NCBI GenBank assembly: GCA_016712225.1
Contig: JADJRL010000003.1
Location: 579,001-643,000, forward strand
Direction of reading: 5' to 3'
DNA from: Candidatus Defluviibacterium haderslevense
GTDB lineage: Bacteria > Bacteroidota > Bacteroidia > Chitinophagales > Saprospiraceae
Length of the DNA stretch: 64,000 nt
Made by a program: the position numbers and the translations under genes
Notes under the pieces: generated by a model
The model's database searches: none
Seen by the model: the letters and a program-made list of their open reading frames with translations, nothing else
Told to the model about the DNA's origin: nothing
Shown: positions 39,511-48,846 of the stretch, one piece after another
Numbering within the stretch: position 1 is the first letter of the stretch
How the letters are laid out: each line of letters begins with the position of its first letter

Positions 39511-39785
39511 ATGATTTTTTATATATCAAAATATATTTAATATAATATTTTAAAAAATATCAAAAAATAATTTTAAAGAATTAATTTTCAATAATTTATA
39601 AATATATTTTTATTGCTTATCTGAAGTTAAAACCTAAAAAATCTGTTCCATTATGATTTCAAAAGTGACTAGAGTTAATATTTCTTCTAAAAAATCTTCG
39701 AAATTCCTAACCTTTAGTCAAGTATTATGTTTACCCAGTAATTGAGTAAATAACCATTTTTAAGCCTTTATAAAGCAATCTAACT

Positions 39786-40133
39786 ATGGCAATCATAATT
39801 ACCGACGAATGTATTAATTGTGGCGCATGTGAACCTGAATGCCCAAATAATGCCATTTATGAAGGTGGTATGGAATGGGCTATGTCCGAAGGAAATACCT
39901 TACAAGGATTCTACCAACTCTCTTCCGGTGAATCTTTAGATGTTCATAAAAAAAACACCCCTGTTTCCAACGATTACTATTTTATTGTACCTGATAAATG
40001 TACTGAGTGTGTTGGATTTCATGAAGAACCTCAGTGCGCTGCTGTTTGTCCGGTAGATTGTTGTGTTCCGGATCCTGATAGAAAGGAATCACAAGAGGTA
40101 CTCCTTAAGCGAAAGGGAGATTTGCATTTATAA
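39786..40133 (+). CDS. 2[4Fe-4S] ferredoxin, Allochromatium-type
   Basis: 115 residues, soluble, with two cluster-binding motifs: C-x2-C-x2-C-x3-C in '[20 protein letters not shown]' near the N-terminus, and '[20 protein letters not shown]' with a C-x2-C-x8-C-x3-C pattern, the expanded loop of Alvin-type ferredoxins. The N-terminal half also holds a central insert (about 32-70) found in Bacteroidetes homologs. It is a low-potential electron carrier in the cytosol; the partner enzyme is not apparent from neighbours. It converges on the minus-strand gene at 40173. Confidence 0.92.
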   Translation: MAIIITDECINCGACEPECPNNAIYEGGMEWAMSEGNTLQGFYQLSSGESLDVHKKNTPVSNDYYFIVPDKCTECVGFHEEPQCAAVCPVDCCVPDPDRKESQEVLLKRKGDLHL

Positions 40134-40172
40134 TATTTCTGATAAATTACTCAAAATTGGGCTTGGATACCC

Positions 40173-42593
40173 TCATTCGCTTTTGATCACAGTAAATACC
40201 CTTTTTAGGTTTCCGGCAACAACTTCTATAAAATAGATTCCCGGATTTAGATCAGTAATATCAATATTATCCCTATCCAACATATTTTCTTCTTTTATTA
40301 ATTGTCCAATAGCGTTAAATATCAAACACCTTGAATAATGAGTTTCAAACGATTTATAATTCAGTATTCCTAGTGTTGGATTAGGATAAAAAATAAATGG
40401 GTTATGTCCAATTAGCTCGTCAACCTTTGTAGCAACTGATTTTTCTAACCTAAATAATTTCTCAACATTACCTAAACAATGAACTTGACCATCTGCGGTT
40501 AATATTTTAATTTGGTCTAGTTTTAATTTTGTGAATTGTATCGCATCCGTATTATTTCCCAAATATTGAATTTTGATTTTAGTATTAATTAATTCATTAA
40601 TACTGCTGTCTTTATTCGTTATGGCCATAGAAAAATAATTTCTTTTTTCAAACCTATTATTCCTAATTTCGTTAAAATATAAAGCATAATTATTAATCCC
40701 ATATTCAATGGATGTCTCAGGCAAAAGAACTTCAACAAATTTATTATCATAACTTACTTCAAAACTGACACCTATGATGCTGTCATGTCTAAAGCTCCAA
40801 TCTATATATAAAAGATCAGTTGATCTCATGGAGGGCAATGTATCTGATTCTAACTTCGATTTAATTTTAATAAGCTCGTTGGATTGATTGCACAAACTGT
40901 TTTCATTAAAATTTGAATTTTTAAATCCAAAAAACCTTTTAATGATATTAACGTCATCAAATGCTATTGTTCCATTTCCATCAGCGTCAACATGTTTTAA
41001 ATCCGTTGAATCAAATAAATGTACATTCCAATTTTCAGATTCGTTTGGAATCCAAGAATCAATATACTCTCTTATTTTTCCTATTGATAATTTATAGCCA
41101 ACAGCAATATTGTACAAGTCTTCTTGATTTACAATTCCATCACGATTTGTATCCCCATTCCAAAGACAATCATCTGAACATTTCTCGGAACTACATTTTA
41201 CTTGAAACCCATCAAAAACACCATAAATGCTGCGTAAAAAAGTAGCGTCCCACTTAGCAATTTCAACGTTTTCCAAATGATTTGCCCCAGGATGTTGAGA
41301 ATATACGAAAGCATAATGTATTTGTTTTGTTTGTTCAGGGAACAAATATTCAACATGTATACTTGAAATCGTTTTGTAATTTTCCAATGGCATTTTTTCT
41401 TTATACATACTCCATTGATTTGATAATTTGGGATTTCCTGAAAAAGCAAAATGTGAATATAAAGTAGACCCTGGATTATATCCATTCCCAAAATTAGTCA
41501 AATTAGACCCGTCACGCCAATATCCGAATGAATAATAATGATATTCATTTGTTAACTCAGGGCCGCTCATTCCAAATGGAAAAGTTGTTTTTGTTGGCGA
41601 TTCAGGATAATACATAAAAGTACTCATAAGATCTGTAAAAAACACACAACTTATAGATCCATTTAAAAAATAATTTAAAGGATCAAAATCACATGACATA
41701 GAAGTTGTAGCATCCACTTTATTGGAATTGTATCCGTAAAATGAATTTGTAGAAGGAGAACATCCAATGTAATCATCATCTTCACAACCTAATGCAAAAT
41801 CTGTTAAAAACGATAGATTAAAATCAAATAATTCTTCATCACCTCTATTTGTAATCCACAATGAATTAAAAATAGTGTGATCAAAAATATCATTTTCACT
41901 ACATTGATAGGCACAAGTAAGTAAATTAAACTCTATAGCCAAACTATAAGGAATTTTGGGCGGTAAAAAATGAAAAACGGACCAAGAAATTACTGTTGGA
42001 TTAATATTAATGTCATTAATGTGAATTCGATTATGATTTGGGTAGTCTCCATCATCAGGATTATAAATATCATCTCCGTTATAATCAAAAAAAGGTGCTA
42101 AATTATAATCTTGTTTTTTTAATTTAAATCCATTATACTTTTCAAAATATGGATTTCCTTTACCAGGCCAAGAATAAATTGAATTAATCCGATTATCAAT
42201 TATTGAATTATCCCAATAATCTTTTTTATGGTTTTGAATTTCGCTATCAAAAACTTGCCAAGATTTGTTAAAATGCTTTGCCTCTAGTGAATCAAAAGGA
42301 TCAAGTTTATCATACAATGGCCCTGGATGGGTGTATAATGGATCAAGCGTATTGTAAAAAACACCTCTTGCATCTTGCACACAAATATAAAAATCAAACT
42401 TTTTAATCAAACTTACGATGCTCCCATTACTTTGAACAAGTTGTAAAAAAGGTTTGTCATTGGTATCATTCCCAATATTAGGTGTTCCATTTTGACGCAA
42501 TTTATTTACTTGTATTGAATTGATATTTGGTTGAGCCTCGACAAGAAACAATTGAAATGTTAAAATAAAAATAAATATTATATTCTTGAACAT
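40173..42593 (-). CDS. T9SS-sorted protein with a dockerin type I module
   Basis: 806 residues: signal peptide (1-20, 'LTFQLFLVEAQ'), a large beta-rich N-terminal region (about 25-465) of no recognised family with 'YNGDDIYNPDDGDYPNH', then two EF-hand-like dockerin loops, 'GDTNRDGIVNQEDL' and 'VDADGNGTIAFDDV' (about 40930-41180), both with a full set of calcium-ligating positions. A beta-sandwich (about 600-720) that may be cohesin-like and a T9SS type A sorting domain ('FIFYPNPTLGIL') follow. Bacteroidetes dockerin-like modules need not imply cellulosomes. Function unknown; secreted or surface-anchored. Confidence 0.78.
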   Translation of the reverse strand: MFKNIIFIFILTFQLFLVEAQPNINSIQVNKLRQNGTPNIGNDTNDKPFLQLVQSNGSIVSLIKKFDFYICVQDARGVFYNTLDPLYTHPGPLYDKLDPFDSLEAKHFNKSWQVFDSEIQNHKKDYWDNSIIDNRINSIYSWPGKGNPYFEKYNGFKLKKQDYNLAPFFDYNGDDIYNPDDGDYPNHNRIHINDININPTVISWSVFHFLPPKIPYSLAIEFNLLTCAYQCSENDIFDHTIFNSLWITNRGDEELFDFNLSFLTDFALGCEDDDYIGCSPSTNSFYGYNSNKVDATTSMSCDFDPLNYFLNGSISCVFFTDLMSTFMYYPESPTKTTFPFGMSGPELTNEYHYYSFGYWRDGSNLTNFGNGYNPGSTLYSHFAFSGNPKLSNQWSMYKEKMPLENYKTISSIHVEYLFPEQTKQIHYAFVYSQHPGANHLENVEIAKWDATFLRSIYGVFDGFQVKCSSEKCSDDCLWNGDTNRDGIVNQEDLYNIAVGYKLSIGKIREYIDSWIPNESENWNVHLFDSTDLKHVDADGNGTIAFDDVNIIKRFFGFKNSNFNENSLCNQSNELIKIKSKLESDTLPSMRSTDLLYIDWSFRHDSIIGVSFEVSYDNKFVEVLLPETSIEYGINNYALYFNEIRNNRFEKRNYFSMAITNKDSSINELINTKIKIQYLGNNTDAIQFTKLKLDQIKILTADGQVHCLGNVEKLFRLEKSVATKVDELIGHNPFIFYPNPTLGILNYKSFETHYSRCLIFNAIGQLIKEENMLDRDNIDITDLNPGIYFIEVVAGNLKRVFTVIKSE

Positions 42594-42740
42594 AACTTAG
42601 GAATATTAATTATACAAACGTCATAAAAAATTAAACGCTGCTTGAATTAAATTTCCTAAATTTAAATTATAAAGTTTCTAAAGATGCAACACCTCTTTAG
42701 TTTCACTTTACTTTAAAAAAAAACTAACTTTATATTTACC

Positions 42741-45700
42741 CTATTCCGTCTTCTCAAATTTCACGGTCTGTCTGGAAATTCCACTATTCATTTCCAATAT
42801 ATACATACCATTGGCTAGCATTTTAGTATCGAGTTCTATCTGATATTCAGGTTTATTAAAATGTATGGTGCGTATCGTCTTTCCGGTAATCGAACTAATC
42901 TTAATATAATGAATATACTCATTACTTTTAACCATCATCTGATGTTGTGTTGGATTGGGATAGATCAGCACACTTGTTTTGGATTCATCCTGATTGGACA
43001 CAGGAGTTAAGTCCACTTCTTGTGTCTTGAAAGACGCACCACAAGCATTGGTATTACTCAATTTAACCTGATATTTCTGCGCGGCAGGGAATTGATGAGT
43101 TGGATTTATTTCAGTACTACTGCTGTTATCTCCAAATTCCCACAATACATCTTTGATGTAAGTTGAGTTGTTTTGAAAACGTACACCATTATTCAACTCT
43201 TTAATAAAAGAAAAATTGGCATTAGAATTACCAAATACTTCAATCTGTCTAACATCAACATAAGTGAAACTCAAATATTTCACAGATAAAGTAATGGTCT
43301 TTTTTCCCGGTAAACTATATTGTACACTATTTGGTCCTGCAACTGTTGATGTTCTAGGAATTGCATACTCACCAAAGTCCCATGCATAAGTTGCACTTGG
43401 CAATTGAACGGTATTGTAAAGGATTTCTTTACTGGTACATACTTCATTAAGATTTCTTCCTAATTGGACAACTTCAGTTTCATTTGTTTTTTCTTTTACA
43501 TGGATATTATCTATAAACATATTGCCTTCTAACCCTCTCAAATATTTAAATTTCACTGTGATTTTTTTACCTTTGAAAGAACTCAAATCATAGGCAACAG
43601 TTCGCCAGTTCGAAGCAGCAAATGGAACCCAATTGAATCTGCTACTGGTATCCACTGTATATAGACTTGGGCCTCCTGATGCAAAAATTCTTTGAGTCAA
43701 GGTTTTACCTTCACACACGGTTTGTACCTCTACATACAATGAGTCATGGTAGGTCGTATATTCTAATTGTTTATGATAAGCATAATCAAAATAGAGATAT
43801 GGATTTATTGCTGTTGATAAATCTATAGTATTCGTATAAAAATCAACATTAAATCCTAAATAATTAAATACCGAATTATTAAATTGAATAACATTACTGG
43901 GTTGTCCTGATTTATTTTTCTGACTCTTAACTTGCCATGCAGAAGCTGGTATTGCATTGACCACTTCCCAAGTAGCAGGAAATGATACCTGATCAAAATT
44001 TTCTAGCATAGGATAAACGCCAATTGGATCATTGATCAAACGATTATCAACAGTAATTGAAGTTGTATCATTATATGGGTTTTGATCAGTAGCTAATTGT
44101 ATCCAGATTGGAATATTTTTCTTGCCATTAAAATCAAGATGTATACCATTATTCAGCGTGATTGTAACAGAATCATTATAATCCAACACACTTGTCACAG
44201 GCTCTGATATTAAATTATTCTGATCATAATATTGTATCGAAAAATTTGAAATCGTATGTCGGTATCTATTTTGAATAGTTACCTTAGGATAAATTATAGT
44301 TTGATTTCCACAGCTGACATAGGTATTATCAAACGATTCATTTGTAGGTCTTATTGAAATATCATCAGTTATAGTACAAGCTATTAATGTATCCGGAATT
44401 TTAATTGCTTTGGTTCTTCTACTCAATGCAGATCCAGTATATCCTGCTACTGAGAACCACCAATCTTTTCTTGGATCATCTATAGGTATAATGGCGAATG
44501 TATCGGTGACTTTCATAAATGGATACATAAATTGTTCACCTATAGCATATACAATAAAACTATCTTTCTTGGTTCTATTCCAAGTTAGAATTAATTCATT
44601 CGGACAATATTTCTTCGCTTTTACTCCAGTCACCGCATTGGTAATGGTAAAAAATCCACTTCGATCTATTTCATTACCTTGTATGACTTCCATTAAACAA
44701 GAATCAGAATTAATTCCAAGTGGTACGGTCCAAGTTCCCAACCTTACACCCGACAAATAATTTTTTATATTGGACCAGGTTCTACCGCCATTGGATGAAA
44801 AACGCACTTTTATACTATCGCTTCCATAAGCTGTAAAATAAAGGTTCGTAGATTCTAACGAGGTGAATTTTTCTCCACCTATTGGGGAAGTAAGTCTGAG
44901 TGCTTTGTCTTCTAATTCATACAATAAATAAAAGGGTACCTGATTATCCGGTAAAAACTTTCCTTTAATACGAATTTTATAAGTTCCTGAAACGGGAAAA
45001 GAAATACTTACTTGCTCAAAATTATTTAAGGTATCGATACCAGGTTGTGCATCCAAACCTAAGGTATTTGGATCAGACGTAGGATTGCTTATTAGGGGCA
45101 ATATTGTGGTTCCCGTAGGATTAATAACCTCCATATCGATATCATTAATGAGCACCTTTTTAGCTAATAGTGATGACTCTTTTTCTGCCCAATAAATCAT
45201 GAATTTAGCTTTTGCAATCCCAGGGGGAACTTGGATTTCAATTTCTTTGATTTCTTGTTGATTTATATTCAGTTTTTGGTATCGTTTTTCTTCTAACAAT
45301 TTGTAGGCTCTATATGCGTCAATCATACCATAACCAAAAGTAAAATCAGGCCCTATCGGACCAATATCTGTTGCCGTATTCATTAAAGTAGCTTTAATTA
45401 AAGCAGCTTCCGGATTTTGTCCATTGAATTTTTTATAAGCCTGATAAAGTAATGCTGAAGTACCTGCTACACCTGGACATGCCGCGGAGGTACCACCTCC
45501 TACTTGATATGCATTACCATTTAAGGTGGACAATTCTCCATTACCCCTGGCCGATACATCTGGCTTTAATCGGCCATCTTTTGTCGGTCCCCTGCTTGAA
45601 GTTGGATCTATCGTTCCACCTATCATGACGTTAGCCACAGTGATTACATTCTTACCGATTTTATGTCCTCCGGTTATATTTCCCCATTGTGTTCCAGCAC

Positions 45701-46745
45701 CATATCCGCAATCAGATCCATTAGCATTTCCTGCAGAAAAAACATGAAGTAGATTGGGGTTATCATACAGTTGTTTATCCACGATTTGTGTGATGGCCGT
45801 ATATCCAGCATTACACCCATTACTGTATGAATTATTAGTTATAACTACACCTTGTTTTTGATGGAGATTTAATGTTTGGTCTAAGAAATCATCCTGATAA
45901 TTAATCACAAATAATTTAGCTGCAGGAGCCATACCAGAAATTAAAGGATCAATATTTCCTGCACCACAAGCTATACCACTTGTCATATCACCATGTGTTC
46001 CATCCTGACCATATACATCATTGGTGATTCTTCCTTTAAAGTCAATATGAGGCCCAACAAAGCCATCATCCCTAACGCAAATGGACACACCTTCCCCATC
46101 TAGAAATAAATTCTCTTTAAAATTAGCACTAATTTGATTTACCCTATGAAGCGAACGTCCTTCGCGATCTTCCGGTTGACCCGGTGCAGGTTTGCAGGCT
46201 ATATATTCGATCCAAGGTAAGTTCGCTAAATCAGCAACTTTTTTAGGATCATAATCCGTATAAAAGATTCTATCCAGGTTTGATTGTTTAATCAATTGAA
46301 GACCTGATTGATCACACAAGGAACTTAACAATGCATCACTAATATGAGGCATATATTTAATGATGTAGGTACCATAATTTGGATTATTTGTACATCCTAC
46401 ACCATTTGAAAATTCATCAGACATTTTCTGTTTCGGATCCACCGCATAGGATGAAATCATTAATTTATTTGTAGACCGATTTTGAATAGTTTGTTGTATC
46501 GTACATAAGTATGTTGTACCACTAATATAAGCGTCAACCCATATACCTTCGCGGCTCAAATCCAATTTCTCTTCTTGTGACAATAGGTGTTTAAACTGAA
46601 CCATTCTATAATATTGATGATCGACTTGATCTGTTGCATTTGCTTGTACAAATGGTTGTTCAAAGGGATTGGATAATCTTTGAGCATTTATGGAATGATA
46701 AACCACAAAGATTAGCACACAAGAAATGAATTTTAAAAACTGCAT
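42741..46745 (-). CDS. S8 subtilisin-like serine protease with PKD domain and T9SS sorting domain
   Basis: The start at ATG 46743-46745 (1,334 residues) gives a clean signal peptide ('MQFLKFISCVLIFVVYHSINA') and begins one base after the preceding gene's stop; a start seven codons earlier would overlap that gene. Domains: prodomain (about 40-185), subtilase domain with Asp226 ('VRDDG'), His251 ('GTHGD'), oxyanion Asn340 ('SAGNANG') and Ser420 ('GGGTSAAC'), beta-sandwiches (about 480-1090), PKD ('WEFGDNSSSTEINPTH', about 1215) and T9SS type A domain ('LIYPNPTQHQMMV'). An intact secreted protease, probably matured by prodomain removal. The prodomain is homologous to the small protein encoded just upstream. 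Confidence 0.9.
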   Translation of the reverse strand: MQFLKFISCVLIFVVYHSINAQRLSNPFEQPFVQANATDQVDHQYYRMVQFKHLLSQEEKLDLSREGIWVDAYISGTTYLCTIQQTIQNRSTNKLMISSYAVDPKQKMSDEFSNGVGCTNNPNYGTYIIKYMPHISDALLSSLCDQSGLQLIKQSNLDRIFYTDYDPKKVADLANLPWIEYIACKPAPGQPEDREGRSLHRVNQISANFKENLFLDGEGVSICVRDDGFVGPHIDFKGRITNDVYGQDGTHGDMTSGIACGAGNIDPLISGMAPAAKLFVINYQDDFLDQTLNLHQKQGVVITNNSYSNGCNAGYTAITQIVDKQLYDNPNLLHVFSAGNANGSDCGYGAGTQWGNITGGHKIGKNVITVANVMIGGTIDPTSSRGPTKDGRLKPDVSARGNGELSTLNGNAYQVGGGTSAACPGVAGTSALLYQAYKKFNGQNPEAALIKATLMNTATDIGPIGPDFTFGYGMIDAYRAYKLLEEKRYQKLNINQQEIKEIEIQVPPGIAKAKFMIYWAEKESSLLAKKVLINDIDMEVINPTGTTILPLISNPTSDPNTLGLDAQPGIDTLNNFEQVSISFPVSGTYKIRIKGKFLPDNQVPFYLLYELEDKALRLTSPIGGEKFTSLESTNLYFTAYGSDSIKVRFSSNGGRTWSNIKNYLSGVRLGTWTVPLGINSDSCLMEVIQGNEIDRSGFFTITNAVTGVKAKKYCPNELILTWNRTKKDSFIVYAIGEQFMYPFMKVTDTFAIIPIDDPRKDWWFSVAGYTGSALSRRTKAIKIPDTLIACTITDDISIRPTNESFDNTYVSCGNQTIIYPKVTIQNRYRHTISNFSIQYYDQNNLISEPVTSVLDYNDSVTITLNNGIHLDFNGKKNIPIWIQLATDQNPYNDTTSITVDNRLINDPIGVYPMLENFDQVSFPATWEVVNAIPASAWQVKSQKNKSGQPSNVIQFNNSVFNYLGFNVDFYTNTIDLSTAINPYLYFDYAYHKQLEYTTYHDSLYVEVQTVCEGKTLTQRIFASGGPSLYTVDTSSRFNWVPFAASNWRTVAYDLSSFKGKKITVKFKYLRGLEGNMFIDNIHVKEKTNETEVVQLGRNLNEVCTSKEILYNTVQLPSATYAWDFGEYAIPRTSTVAGPNSVQYSLPGKKTITLSVKYLSFTYVDVRQIEVFGNSNANFSFIKELNNGVRFQNNSTYIKDVLWEFGDNSSSTEINPTHQFPAAQKYQVKLSNTNACGASFKTQEVDLTPVSNQDESKTSVLIYPNPTQHQMMVKSNEYIHYIKISSITGKTIRTIHFNKPEYQIELDTKMLANGMYILEMNSGISRQTVKFEKTE

Positions 46746-46746
46746 A

Positions 46747-47304
46747 TTAATTGGTTTTAGCGTCATGAATATAGTCCTCCTTAACTAAACTGACCATCTT
46801 TATACAAGGATGGTCCAATAAAGGTAATATATTTCTCTTTTGAACTTCCATTTTATAAAAATCATCATTACTTGAGATGATTAATCCATAATCATTTAAT
46901 TCATCCTTGGACAAAGGGCCAATAGTTTGAATAAGAATAAGACAATTGCTATTATCATCTGCCTTAATATCTCTTACTAAAAGACCTCCGGCCAATTTAT
47001 CATCCGGCGAAAATGGAATTAAAGTTCGGATTGCAGTCTTATTTAAATTTTTTTTGTCCCATGATTTATACCATAGTCCTAAATAAATATTTTCAAAAAT
47101 AAAATCTTGAATCAATAATCCTTGTAAGGCCAATTGATTTTTTTCTTCAGTTGAAATGCTACGCTTAAATTCAATTCTACCATAGGTATATTGTCCACAC
47201 TTCTTTTCTGTAAGTTGGGTCATTTGATGGCTGACTTTACAAAACGATAAACTCAAGGACATCATGATCAAAAAAACTAAAAATTTCATATACTTAGATT
47301 TCAT
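46747..47304 (-). CDS. Free-standing subtilase-prodomain-like exported protein
   Basis: 185 residues with a signal sequence ('FLVFLIMMSLSLSFC', possibly a poor lipobox). After it the protein aligns along its length with the prodomain of the downstream subtilase: 'YGRIEFKRSISTEEKNQLAL' against 'YYRMVQFKHLLSQEEKLDLS', 'LLIQDFIFENIYLG' against 'IWVDAYISGTTYLC', and 'HPCIKMVSLVKE' against 'LPWIEYIACKP'. It is not a protease. Its gene ends one base before the subtilase start, so they are co-transcribed. Subtilase prodomains act as chaperones and inhibitors of their own enzyme; by inference this could be an inhibitor or folding helper of its partner. An alternative start is Met6. Confidence 0.65.
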   Translation of the reverse strand: MKSKYMKFLVFLIMMSLSLSFCKVSHQMTQLTEKKCGQYTYGRIEFKRSISTEEKNQLALQGLLIQDFIFENIYLGLWYKSWDKKNLNKTAIRTLIPFSPDDKLAGGLLVRDIKADDNSNCLILIQTIGPLSKDELNDYGLIISSNDDFYKMEVQKRNILPLLDHPCIKMVSLVKEDYIHDAKTN

Positions 47305-47346
47305 AATAATACTAGTTGTTTAGAAGGTGAATTGGATTAAATGATA

Positions 47347-47354
47347 CAAAAATA
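47347..47354 (-). promoter_or_regulatory. -7 promoter element (TATTTTTG) of the subtilase operon
   Basis: An exact TAnnTTTG on the minus strand, about 42 bases upstream of the prodomain-like gene and past the end of the exosortase-associated gene. Confidence 0.5.
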
Positions 47355-47377
47355 GGAACAACTGAGAACTCAGATAT

Positions 47378-48037
47378 TTATAGGGATTTACTTTTAAATA
47401 ACGACTCGAATACATTTGTAAAGGTACTATATCTAAAACCAAATATCAACCAGAGCATAAACCCTATAAAAATACTTAAACCCAAGCTTAAAAACGAAAT
47501 AAATCGGCTTAAAAAGTTCATCATATTATCCGATAATTCATAAATCCCAATTTGAGAATTAGAGATCGTAAATAAGGTCAAAATGATGATTTTAGTTAAT
47601 ACAAATAAAATTAATATCGCCAATGAAATACCCAATCCCTTCCATTTCCTATGATTTGGAATTGGACTTCCTATAAATAACGCAATAACAAAAATCAGTG
47701 GTACAATAAACATTTCAAACAGAAAAAACTGAGTAGAATAACTTGGGATTTTAGCATACTGATTGTGGGTAAGCTTTGCTTCTTCGATGGCTTTGTTGAT
47801 CAATATAGGATTGCCATATACCAAATACATTTTATCGGGTTCAGGTTTTTTAGTTTGTTCATTTACCACATCCTGAGATTCTATAAATGAAGAAGGGAGT
47901 GAGATTTCTATGATCCAGGTGGTCAGCGATTTTAATGCCGGATAAATGGTATTTGCTACAGGTTTTTGTCCCGACAAAAAAGTTAAAAGCGCATATAAAA
48001 CGATAAAAATAATCACGAACCGAACTATTGCTACCAT
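47378..48037 (-). CDS. Exosortase H-associated-type membrane protein
   Basis: 219 residues: N-terminal helix (about 5-23), an extracytoplasmic segment (about 25-105), then three helices (about 105-125, 135-160, 180-208). It starts nine bases after the exosortase stop, so the two are translated from one message. XrtH exosortases are commonly accompanied by a small membrane protein of this topology, which is the basis for the name; primary-sequence motifs alone would not identify it. It probably works with the exosortase in the inner membrane, role unknown. Confidence 0.55.
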   Translation of the reverse strand: MVAIVRFVIIFIVLYALLTFLSGQKPVANTIYPALKSLTTWIIEISLPSSFIESQDVVNEQTKKPEPDKMYLVYGNPILINKAIEEAKLTHNQYAKIPSYSTQFFLFEMFIVPLIFVIALFIGSPIPNHRKWKGLGISLAILILFVLTKIIILTLFTISNSQIGIYELSDNMMNFLSRFISFLSLGLSIFIGFMLWLIFGFRYSTFTNVFESLFKSKSL

Positions 48038-48046
48038 ATCAAATGA

Positions 48047-48565
48047 TTATGTTTTTGATGAAATCTGATTAACCCAAATTAACCATAAGCACACAGCAAT
48101 GATAATAAAAATAACAACACCTCCGTGCAAATGCAAAAACTCAAATCCCTGTGGCCAATATATGCCAGCAAGATAAAGACCCGCTATCCTCATAATATTC
48201 AATACGCCAAGTATGAGTACACCGGTAATCAATCCTTTCCACTTATCCTTTAAGGCTACCATTGGAAATGCCAGAATCGCAAAAACATAAATGGCTGTAG
48301 CTTCCATGCCATCGCAACCATCTTTAATACTCACTCGAAATTGTTCCCCTAATATTCCATCTCCCATCGCTTGAGTCTTGAATCCGAGTAGGTTCAAAAA
48401 CGCATTAGCTAAAAAGGCTTGTCCACTTAACAGGGGTGTCATGATATAAGTCTCATAAAGGGATGATTTGTAAACCATATAAAAAACCAACATCATTCCA
48501 ATGAACCCTATTAAAAAACGATACACAGGTTGAGTTGATTTCCATCTTTCTAATAATGCAGACAT
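48047..48565 (-). CDS. xrtH: Exosortase/archaeosortase family transpeptidase, XrtH-like
   Basis: 172 residues with about five transmembrane helices. The exosortase triad is visible: Cys84 in 'KDGCDGMEATAIY', Arg126 in 'LNIMRIAGLY' and His145 or His147 in 'FLHLHGGVVIF'. The small size and the adjacent IPTL-CTERM-type substrate point to the XrtH class. Exosortases cleave C-terminal PEP-CTERM-like signals in the inner membrane and are thought to transfer the protein to an acceptor. A terminator-like hairpin (48589-48622) stands between this gene and the substrate genes, so it may be expressed by read-through at lower level. Subclass assignment rests on context. Confidence 0.82.
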   Translation of the reverse strand: MSALLERWKSTQPVYRFLIGFIGMMLVFYMVYKSSLYETYIMTPLLSGQAFLANAFLNLLGFKTQAMGDGILGEQFRVSIKDGCDGMEATAIYVFAILAFPMVALKDKWKGLITGVLILGVLNIMRIAGLYLAGIYWPQGFEFLHLHGGVVIFIIIAVCLWLIWVNQISSKT

Positions 48566-48588
48566 AATTGATTAAAACTAGATTAAAT

Positions 48589-48622
48589 AAAAAAAGGCCG
48601 ATGCAAAAATACATCGACCTTT
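48589..48622 (-). terminator. Terminator between the exosortase substrate genes and the exosortase
   Basis: An 11-bp stem (AAAGGTCGATG/CATCGGCCTTT on the minus strand, one G-U pair), 8-base loop, followed by a T run. It lies 27 bases past the small membrane protein stop and 24 bases before the exosortase ATG. Confidence 0.85.
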
Positions 48623-48648
48623 ATATGTTTTAATAATACTAACTTATC

Positions 48649-48846
48649 TTAATTTTTATTAAAAATCATGAGAACATGAATGAGATAAGCTAAGATTGGG
48701 ACAGTAACTATCATTCCAATAATATCTGCTGTAGTATATTCACCCCAGATTAAGTAGATCATTATCCACCCTAGGATTGCTAAGAAGCAAGATATCCAGA
48801 ATGCTTTGTCGTAAACTTGCTTAACGAACGGAAGTCTCATTAGCAT
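48649..48846 (-). CDS. Small membrane protein in the exosortase locus
   Basis: The chosen ATG at 48844-48846 gives 65 residues and overlaps the end of the IPTL-CTERM gene by 26 bases in another frame; the frame extends ten codons further upstream only to a TTG. Two hydrophobic helices are visible ('FWISCFLAILGWIMIYLIW' and 'ADIIGMIVTVPILAYLIHV'). I do not recognise the family. The overlap implies translational coupling to the substrate gene, suggesting a role in export or processing of that substrate. Confidence 0.55.
   Translation of the reverse strand: MLMRLPFVKQVYDKAFWISCFLAILGWIMIYLIWGEYTTADIIGMIVTVPILAYLIHVLMIFNKN

Larger units (their letters stand above)
39418..39785. other. Divergent intergenic region with conserved leader and AT-rich block
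   Basis: Contains the leader (inverted repeat 39424-39447) and -7 element (39503-39510) of paralog 3, then an A/T block (about 39511-39625), then about 150 bp before the ferredoxin gene with no recognisable promoter. No gene. Confidence 0.5.
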
